6,867 nucleotides of DNA, taken from assembly GCA_902772565.1 (NCBI GenBank), contig CACYBJ010000041.1, forward strand, positions 1-6,867. The letters are read 5' to 3'. The notes under the pieces were generated by a model. It saw only the letters and a program-made list of their open reading frames with translations. It was not told where the DNA came from and did no database searches. Position 1 is the first letter of the stretch, and every line of letters begins with the position of its first letter. This DNA is from an uncultured Lachnospiraceae bacterium. Its GTDB lineage: Bacteria > Bacillota > Clostridia > Lachnospirales > Lachnospiraceae. Shown one piece after another: positions 1 to 4,352 of this stretch. The translations under genes and the position numbers were made by a program.

Positions 1-1
1 C

Positions 2-16
2 AATTCCTTCGGAATT
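2..16. repeat. Short inverted repeat at the left edge
   Basis: AATTCC (2-7) and GGAATT (11-16) form a perfect 6-bp stem around TTC. It is the third hairpin within the first 86 bases. Nothing else supports a function, and the window ends here. Confidence 0.4.
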
Positions 17-35
17 ATGACGTGTTCCGACGGCT

Positions 36-56
36 CCCCCGATTGAAAATCGGGGG
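36..56. repeat. Strong GC-rich inverted repeat next to the terminator
   Basis: CCCCCGATT (36-44) and AATCGGGGG (48-56) form a perfect 9-bp stem with a 3-base loop, directly beyond the U-tract of the previous terminator. It has no T-run on either strand, so it is not a classic terminator. It could protect a 3' end, back up termination, or belong to a small interspersed palindromic repeat cut by the window edge. Confidence 0.6.
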
Positions 57-57
57 C

Positions 58-86
58 AAAAAAAGCAGGCGGATTTCGCCTGCTTT
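58..86 (-). terminator. Intrinsic terminator after the small acidic peptide gene
   Basis: A perfect 10-bp stem (62-71 with 77-86, AAAGCAGGCG and its complement) encloses a 5-base loop. On the minus strand it is followed by seven T (64 down to 58). It lies 21 bases after the stop codon at 108 and probably also ends any read-through from feoAB. On the plus strand only TTT follows the stem, so it is mainly a minus-strand terminator. Confidence 0.88.
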
Positions 87-107
87 AAATGAACAACCAA
101 ATATCGA

Positions 108-230
108 TCAGTGATTCGGATTCGGAATGAGTTCTGTTTCGTCGTCCTCATACTCGTCACTATCTGTAACAATATCCTCTGAATAAAAACCTATAATTTC
201 AAGCTCAACTCCCTGATAGTTTTTCTTCAT
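108..230 (-). CDS. Small acidic peptide of unknown function, 40 residues
   Basis: The gene runs from ATG at 230 to TGA at 108. Its product begins MKKNYQGVELEIIGFYSEDI, continues with VTDSDEYEDDE and ends ELIPNPNH. There are 12 acidic residues against 2 Lys, no Cys, and no membrane segment or signal peptide. Support for a real gene: a strong ribosome site GGGAGGG (234-240) just before the ATG, a well-formed promoter (TTGCAA, 17 bases, TAGAAT) about 50 bases upstream, and a U-tract terminator beginning 21 bases after the stop. The N-terminal pattern (MKK-Y-x2-hydrophobic-E-h-E-I-I-x-F-x2-EDI-x-T-x-S) recalls short orphan peptides seen in many gut Clostridia. This is recollection, not a search. 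The layout would suit a secreted or modified peptide precursor, but no modifying enzyme or transporter lies nearby, so no function is assigned. Confidence 0.72.
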   Translation of the reverse strand: MKKNYQGVELEIIGFYSEDIVTDSDEYEDDETELIPNPNH

Positions 231-280
231 GTTCCCTCCCTGCTGACACATGGTCAACCTCTACAAACTCCACAAAGAAA

Positions 281-309
281 ATTCTAATAAAACCACCGAG
301 GTTTTGCAA
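281..309 (-). promoter_or_regulatory. Sigma-70-type promoter for the small acidic peptide gene
   Basis: On the minus strand, TTGCAA (304-309) is a good -35 and TAGAAT (281-286) a good -10, separated by exactly 17 bases. Transcription would start near 274, giving a leader of about 44 bases before the ATG at 230. This separates the peptide gene from the feo operon even though it lies downstream in the same direction. Confidence 0.65.
289..305. promoter_or_regulatory. Operator-like inverted repeat inside the promoter spacer
   Basis: AAAACC (289-294) and GGTTTT (300-305) form a perfect inverted repeat with a 5-base centre. It lies between the -35 and -10 of the peptide promoter and overlaps the -35 by two bases. 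This is a typical place for a repressor or a MerR-type activator to bind. No known consensus is recognised. Confidence 0.4.
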
Positions 310-318
310 CTCTTTTTT

Positions 319-330
319 GCTATATATAGC
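319..330. promoter_or_regulatory. 12-bp perfect palindrome upstream of the peptide promoter
   Basis: GCTATATATAGC is self-complementary and lies 9 bases upstream of the -35 at 304-309. Ten of its bases (GCTATATATA on the minus strand) recur at 2947-2956, overlapping the proposed -35 of feoAB. It could be a shared regulator site or simply AT-rich promoter DNA. Confidence 0.3.
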
Positions 331-352
331 GTACACTTTTATTACAACACGC

Positions 353-505
353 CTATGGTTTTGTGATTCTTTCGCTACAGGCAGATAAGCACCTGCTGCA
401 GTCTCCGCCGCAGGAAAGCATCTTCCCTTTTCTTTTGCGGTTTATCATGCATTTAACGGAGGCTGCCGCCGCCGCAAGAATAATGCACACTATGAGTATA
501 TCCAT
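353..505 (-). CDS. FeoB-associated Cys-rich membrane peptide
   Basis: This 50-residue gene is read from ATG at 505 to TAG at 353. Residues 2-17 are a hydrophobic, Ala-rich segment (MDILIVCIILAAAAASV), followed by a basic stretch NRKRKGK (22-28) and a Cys cluster CGGDCSRCLSAC with C32, C36, C39 and C43. A single membrane helix, a basic cytosolic anchor and a CxxxCxxC cluster define the small FeoB-associated Cys-rich membrane protein family that often lies directly after feoB in Firmicutes. It is thought to take the FeoC position, possibly handling Fe2+ or sensing iron or redox state, but its biochemistry is poorly known. The position supports this: it starts 16 bases after feoAB and has a good AAAGGTG ribosome site at 510-516. 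I see no terminator directly behind it, so its transcript may run into the next small gene. Confidence is high despite the short length. Confidence 0.9.
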   Translation of the reverse strand: MDILIVCIILAAAAASVKCMINRKRKGKMLSCGGDCSRCLSACSERITKP

Positions 506-521
506 AAATCACCTTTATCTT

Positions 522-2888
522 CTATGACATGCCGAGGGCAAGTCCCAAAAGCCTTACGGCAAATGCAACCAGCCAGGCTACCACACACTGAAATACCACC
601 ATTTTAATCGCAGATTTTCTTCCGGCCTCTCGCTTTATCGCTGCCACTGCCGCAACACAAGGTGTGTAAAGAAGGCAGAATACAAGGAAAGTAAAAGCTG
701 TAAGAGAGCTCATGCCTGTTTTTAATCCGCTTGCTCCGCCGTAAAGAACCGAAAGCATGGAAACGACACTTTCTTTGGCAAGAAATCCTGAAATAAGGGA
801 TGTAACCGTCTTCCAGCTGCCGAATCCCAAAGGAACAAACAGCGGCGCCAGAATACCTGCGAGAAAGGCAAGTATGCTGTCCTCCGAATCGCTGACCATG
901 TTGAAGGAAGGATCGAAGTTGGTAAGGAACCATACAACTATGGTACCTACGAAAATAACAGTGAACGCTCTTTCAAGGAAGTCCTTGGCCTTGTCCCACA
1001 TGAGCATCAGCACGTTTTTAGCGCCGGGCAATCTGTAATTCGGAAGTTCGATTACAAAGGGAACCGCCTCACCTTTATAGATTGTTACTTTTCCGATAAG
1101 TGCAACTATAATAGCAACCGCTATACCGATAAAGTAAAGGGCAATCATTACTATGGCAGCCTTATCCGGGAAGAATGCCGCTGCAAAAAAGGCATATATG
1201 GGCATCTTCGCACTGCAGCTCATGAATGGAATAAGAAGCTGCGTCACTCTTCTGTCTCGCTCCGAAGGAAGGGTCCTGGTGGACATTACCGCGGGAACGG
1301 AGCATCCGAAACCAATCAGCAGGGGAACAATACTTCTTCCGGACAGACCAAGTTTACGAAGGAGCTTGTCCATAAAGAAGGCAACCCTGGCCATGTATCC
1401 GCTGTCCTCAAGCATTGAAAGGAAGAAGTACAGCACAACAATTATAGGCATAAAGCTCAGTACCGAACCTACGCCGGCGAATATGCCTTTGATTATAAGA
1501 GAATGAATGGGCGCGGCCACATTAACGGAGGTAAGATATGAATCCAGCCTTCCCGTCAGATAATCGATTCCGCCCTCCAAAAGATCCTGGAAGAATTTGC
1601 CAACAACGTTGAAAGTCAGGAAGAATACCAGACCCATTATTATAATAAAGGCCGGAATGGCTGTCCATTTGCCGGTGAAAAACTCATCCAGTTTCCGGCT
1701 TCGGGCATGTTCCTTACTCTCCTTCGGTTTAACCACAGTACTGCGGCAGAGCTTATGTATAAAGGTGAAGCGCATGTCGGCTATAGCCGCCGCACGGTCA
1801 AGACCGCGTTCCTCCTCCATCTGTACTACGATTCGCTCCAGAGCCTCCCGGTCATTTTCATGCAGGTTAAGAGCTTCCGTAACCAACGGATCCTCTTCAA
1901 TCATTTTGCTGGCGGCAAAACGAACCGGAATCTCCGCTTTTTCGGCATGATCTTCTATGAGGCTCATAACGGCATGCATGGCACGGTGAATGGCACCGCC
2001 GTAGTCTTCCTTGTCGCAGAAGTCCTTACGTCCCGGCTTTTCGGAGTACTTTGCTATGTGAACGGCATGCTCTATAAGTTCTTCTATACCCTGGTTTTTG
2101 GCTGCGGATATGGGCACCACAGGTACCTGAATAAGTTCCTCAAGAAGGTTGATTTTGACATATCCGCCGTTGCCTGCCATCTCGTCCATCATGTTAAGGG
2201 CGATTACCATGGGAACATCCAGTTCCAGAAGCTGCATGGTAAGGTACAGGTTTCTTTCGATATTGGTAGCGTCGACTATGTTAATGATTGCAGAAGGCTT
2301 TTCCTGAAGGACAAACTTTCTGGACACAACTTCCTCATTGGTATAAGGAGACATGGAATAGATTCCCGGCAAGTCCACAACTTCCGTGTTGGGGTGCCCC
2401 TTAATACTTCCGCTCTTGGTATCTACAGTTACTCCCGGAAAATTACCCACATGCTGGTTGGCGCCTGTAAGACGGTTGAAAAGCGTGGTCTTTCCGCAGT
2501 TCTGATTACCCACAAGGGCAAATGTAAGTTTTCCCGTGTTGGGCTTTTTATCTTTATGTTCCATGTAAAAGTCATGGGATGTGCCCTCCTCACCGATGGA
2601 AGGATGAGGAATATCTTTGGCTCTCTGCTTTTTGGCAGATGCCTCCTCGGTAACTTTTACATCTCGAACGTCATCTATTTCTATGTTTTTTGCATCGGCA
2701 AGTCTTATGGTAAGTTCATAGCCCGAAATCATCAGTTCTATAGGGTCTCCCATAGGGGCATACTTCACCAGAGTCACATCGGCTCCAGGTATGATTCCCA
2801 TGTCCAGGAAATGCTGCCTGAGGGCGCCTGTGCCTCCTACGCTTTTAACTGTTGCCGTTTTGCCTACCGCAAGTTCGCTTAAATTCAA
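522..2888 (-). CDS. feoB: Fused FeoA-FeoB ferrous iron transporter
   Basis: This is the inner-membrane Fe2+ importer, driven or gated by its G domain, with FeoA fused to the N-terminus. Residues 1-76 form a FeoA SH3-like domain (MNLSELAVGK start, HFLDMGIIPG, ISGYELTIRLADA). A charged linker spans about 77-118. The G domain has G1 GNQNCGKT (127-134), G2 within NFPGVTVD (149-156), G3 DLPG (172-175), G4 NMMD (232-235) and G5 SAAKNQG (261-267). The helical regulatory domain runs to about 400. The membrane domain (410-785) contains two Gate regions and the conserved cysteines of GFGCSVPA (C529), CSAKMPIY (C558) and TPC (C744). It looks full length and intact at 788 residues. The start is TTG: no ATG or GTG in frame fits, the FeoA domain begins here, and AAAGGAG lies about 11 bases upstream, rather long spacing. 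The Cys-rich peptide gene follows after 16 bases. Confidence 0.97.
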   Translation of the reverse strand: MNLSELAVGKTATVKSVGGTGALRQHFLDMGIIPGADVTLVKYAPMGDPIELMISGYELTIRLADAKNIEIDDVRDVKVTEEASAKKQRAKDIPHPSIGEEGTSHDFYMEHKDKKPNTGKLTFALVGNQNCGKTTLFNRLTGANQHVGNFPGVTVDTKSGSIKGHPNTEVVDLPGIYSMSPYTNEEVVSRKFVLQEKPSAIINIVDATNIERNLYLTMQLLELDVPMVIALNMMDEMAGNGGYVKINLLEELIQVPVVPISAAKNQGIEELIEHAVHIAKYSEKPGRKDFCDKEDYGGAIHRAMHAVMSLIEDHAEKAEIPVRFAASKMIEEDPLVTEALNLHENDREALERIVVQMEEERGLDRAAAIADMRFTFIHKLCRSTVVKPKESKEHARSRKLDEFFTGKWTAIPAFIIIMGLVFFLTFNVVGKFFQDLLEGGIDYLTGRLDSYLTSVNVAAPIHSLIIKGIFAGVGSVLSFMPIIVVLYFFLSMLEDSGYMARVAFFMDKLLRKLGLSGRSIVPLLIGFGCSVPAVMSTRTLPSERDRRVTQLLIPFMSCSAKMPIYAFFAAAFFPDKAAIVMIALYFIGIAVAIIVALIGKVTIYKGEAVPFVIELPNYRLPGAKNVLMLMWDKAKDFLERAFTVIFVGTIVVWFLTNFDPSFNMVSDSEDSILAFLAGILAPLFVPLGFGSWKTVTSLISGFLAKESVVSMLSVLYGGASGLKTGMSSLTAFTFLVFCLLYTPCVAAVAAIKREAGRKSAIKMVVFQCVVAWLVAFAVRLLGLALGMS

Positions 2889-2921
2889 AACCGGATACTC
2901 TCCTTTACTATTTCCGCGCCT

Positions 2922-2950
2922 ATTTTATCATTATTTGAGGCTGATGTATA
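2922..2950 (-). promoter_or_regulatory. Candidate extended -10 promoter of feoAB
   Basis: On the minus strand, TAAAAT (2922-2927) is preceded by TGA, giving an extended -10, and a weak -35 TATACA (2945-2950) lies 17 bases upstream. The transcript would start near 2915, with a leader of about 26 bases carrying the AAAGGAG ribosome site. The AATAATGATAAA sequence covering the -10 resembles two Fur-type hexamers. Confidence 0.5.
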
Positions 2951-2962
2951 TATAGCAGGATG

Positions 2963-2980
2963 CCGAAAAATAATTATCGG
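2963..2980 (-). promoter_or_regulatory. Possible Fur-family operator upstream of feoAB
   Basis: On the minus strand, CCGATAATTATTTTTCGG is a partial inverted repeat. Its core CGATAAT-T-ATTTTTC matches the Fur 7-1-7 consensus (TGATAAT-N-ATTATCA) at about 10 of 14 positions. It lies just upstream of the candidate feoAB promoter. Iron control of feo is usual, but the match is by eye only. Confidence 0.35.
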
Positions 2981-2996
2981 TTTTAATACTAAATAT

Positions 2997-3011
2997 GTCG
3001 TTATTTACGAC
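2997..3011. repeat. Small hairpin upstream of feoAB
   Basis: GTCGT (2997-3001) and ACGAC (3007-3011) form a 5-bp stem with a 5-base loop in AT-rich DNA. No U-tract follows that would make it a clear terminator. Function unknown. Confidence 0.3.
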
Positions 3012-3154
3012 TTATTTCATCGGCGCACCATTTTTCATTCTTATCCCAAAGTTTTATTGAAAAAAACCGGGTACATCTGATATATTTAATATACACAAAA
3101 GCACATAACATTAACAGAATTTTAGGCTAGAAATTAAAAGCATTTTTTCTAAAA

Positions 3155-3162
3155 CCTCCTTT
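3155..3162 (-). promoter_or_regulatory. Orphan consensus Shine-Dalgarno sequence
   Basis: The minus strand reads AAAGGAGG, a near-perfect match to the 16S rRNA 3' end. The first ATG behind it (3143, spacing 11) opens a frame of only 10 codons, ending at 3111. An ATG overlapping it (3165) gives 12 codons. It may be the remains of a lost gene or a leader peptide; no downstream function is visible. Confidence 0.3.
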
Positions 3163-3168
3163 CATTGG

Positions 3169-3198
3169 AAAAGGACGCCCGATGGGCGTCCTTTTTTT
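3169..3198 (-). terminator. Intrinsic terminator after pfkA
   Basis: A perfect 12-bp stem (AAAAGGACGCCC at 3169-3180 with its complement at 3184-3195) closes a 3-base loop. It lies 18 bases after the pfkA stop. On the minus strand the stem ends in TTTT; on the plus strand seven T follow (3192-3198), so it may act in both directions. It separates the ppk1-pfkA unit from feo. Confidence 0.85.
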
Positions 3199-3213
3199 GG
3201 CTGTTGTATTCTT

Positions 3214-4299
3214 TTACTCGTCGCCGAAGCATATGCCAAGTTCTCTTGCTTCCTTAATGATGCTGGAGTTTGGATCCACGCTCTTAAGCTTTCCTGCCAC
3301 ATCCTTTAACGGAACTCTTACCGTCTCGCCGTTTCTCATGGCGATCATCTTGCCGTAGTCCTTATCAAGGATTGCTTCGGAAGCTGCAACGCCCAGTCTT
3401 GAGGAAAGAACTCTGTCATACGGACAGGGGCTTCCGCCTCGCTGAACATGGCCCGGAATCGTGATTCTTATTTCGAAACCTGTCTTCTTCTCAAGTTCTG
3501 CTGCCAGCTTGTAGGAAACTGATGAGTACTTCTCGGCGTCATCTGCCATTTTCTTCTTAAGTTCCTTCTTGCCAAGAGCAGCATCCTCTGCGGAAATGGC
3601 GCCTTCTGCAACGGCAATGATCGTAAAGTTCTTGCCGGTTCTTGCTCTTTCCTTAATAGCTCTAGTTACGAAATCCACGTCGTAAGGGATTTCCGGAATA
3701 AGTATGATATCGGCGCCGCCTGCAATACCTGCATGAAGCGTGAGCCATCCTGCCTTGTGACCCATAACCTCTACGATAAATACACGGTCATGGCTGGCTG
3801 CGGTCGTATGGATGCAGTCGATTACGTTGGTGGCAATCTGAATTGCGCTCTGGAAACCGAAGGTGGTATCCGTGCCGTAAATATCATTGTCGATGGTCTT
3901 GGGAAGATGGATAACATTAAGGCCTTCCTCGCTCAAAAGGTTGGCAGTCTTCTGACTTCCGTTTCCGCCAAGAACAACCAGCGCATCGAGACCCAGTTTC
4001 TTATAGGTCTTCTTCATTTCCTCAACCTTGTTTACGCCGTCCTCTCCGGCTTCCTGAATGGACTTAAAGGGAACTCTTGAGGTACCGAGAATTGTTCCGC
4101 CTTCTGTAAGGATTCCGGAGAATTCTCTGCTGGTAAGAATTCTGTAATCACAATTGATAAGACCCTGATAGCCCCTTTCAAAACCGTATATTTCAATCTG
4201 CTCCTTGCTGTTGTAAAGACCTTTCACAACACCTCGCATGGTTGCGTTAAGAGCCTGGCAGTCACCGCCGCTGGTAAGCATTCCTATTTTCATTGCCAT
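3214..4299 (-). CDS. pfkA: 6-phosphofructokinase, probably ATP-dependent, group III-like
   Basis: The enzyme phosphorylates fructose 6-phosphate to fructose 1,6-bisphosphate in cytosolic glycolysis. Its 361 residues exceed the roughly 320 of E. coli PfkA. Motifs in order: GGDCQALNA (11-19, nucleotide loop), GGNGS (111-115), PKTIDND (133-139) with catalytic D137 (E. coli D127), HDR with R172 (R162), MGH (179-181, usually MGR), PE (202-203) and GHVQRGGSPCPYDR (283-296) with H284 and R287. G114 (E. coli G104) points to ATP as donor, whereas K134 (position 124) is the residue of PPi-dependent enzymes. N113 replaces the usual Asp103. This mixture fits the group III/'mixed-substrate' PFKs, so PPi use is not excluded. 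The ATG at 4299 is chosen because AAAGGA lies 9 bases upstream; the Met at codon 3 is too far from it. The gene follows ppk1 by 53 bases with no evident promoter, so cotranscription is likely, and it ends before the 3169-3195 hairpin. Confidence 0.95.
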   Translation of the reverse strand: MAMKIGMLTSGGDCQALNATMRGVVKGLYNSKEQIEIYGFERGYQGLINCDYRILTSREFSGILTEGGTILGTSRVPFKSIQEAGEDGVNKVEEMKKTYKKLGLDALVVLGGNGSQKTANLLSEEGLNVIHLPKTIDNDIYGTDTTFGFQSAIQIATNVIDCIHTTAASHDRVFIVEVMGHKAGWLTLHAGIAGGADIILIPEIPYDVDFVTRAIKERARTGKNFTIIAVAEGAISAEDAALGKKELKKKMADDAEKYSSVSYKLAAELEKKTGFEIRITIPGHVQRGGSPCPYDRVLSSRLGVAASEAILDKDYGKMIAMRNGETVRVPLKDVAGKLKSVDPNSSIIKEARELGICFGDE

Positions 4300-4326
4300 A
4301 GTATTACTTCCTTTCTTTTATTAATT

Positions 4327-4340
4327 CCGGCAGATGCCGG
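4327..4340. repeat. Intercistronic hairpin between ppk1 and pfkA
   Basis: CCGGC (4327-4331) and GCCGG (4336-4340) form a short GC stem with a 4-base loop in the 53-base gap. On the minus strand AATTAATAAAAG follows, not a U-tract, so it should not terminate. It may mark mRNA processing or alter the relative amounts of the two messages. Confidence 0.4.
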
Positions 4341-4352
4341 GCATTTCACTTA

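Larger units (their letters stand above)
2889..3213. other. Intergenic region between pfkA and feoAB
   Basis: These 325 bases hold no convincing gene. Reading the minus strand: the pfkA terminator; an AAAGGAGG Shine-Dalgarno (3155-3162) with only 10- and 12-codon frames behind it; the palindrome TATATTTAATATA (3081-3093); a GTCGT-5-ACGAC hairpin (2997-3011); the Fur-like repeat (2963-2980); and the candidate promoter and ribosome site of feoAB. It is much more AT-rich than the genes. I recognise no riboswitch or RNA gene. Confidence 0.6.

Noticed and set aside
1..114. Plus-strand open frames running in from the left edge (stops at 44-46 and 112-114), perhaps the end of a convergent gene
   Set aside because: They cross two or three perfect hairpins, show no recognisable family, and are too short to judge. 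The frame ending at 46 (tail CSDGSPD) cannot be excluded without sequence to the left.
1707..2882. 391-codon open frame on the plus strand opposite feoAB
   Set aside because: It lies wholly antisense to a clearly conserved gene, its product matches no family I know, and no ribosome site or promoter stands before it. It is explained by the codon use of feoAB.
3081..3093. TATATTTAATATA palindrome as a promoter or operator
   Set aside because: No -35 fits at 16-18 bases, and such AT-rich palindromes are expected by chance in this region.
3111..3165. Tiny minus-strand frames of 10 and 12 codons after the orphan ribosome site
   Set aside because: Too short, no conservation can be judged, and they end in AT-rich DNA; kept only as a finding about the ribosome site.
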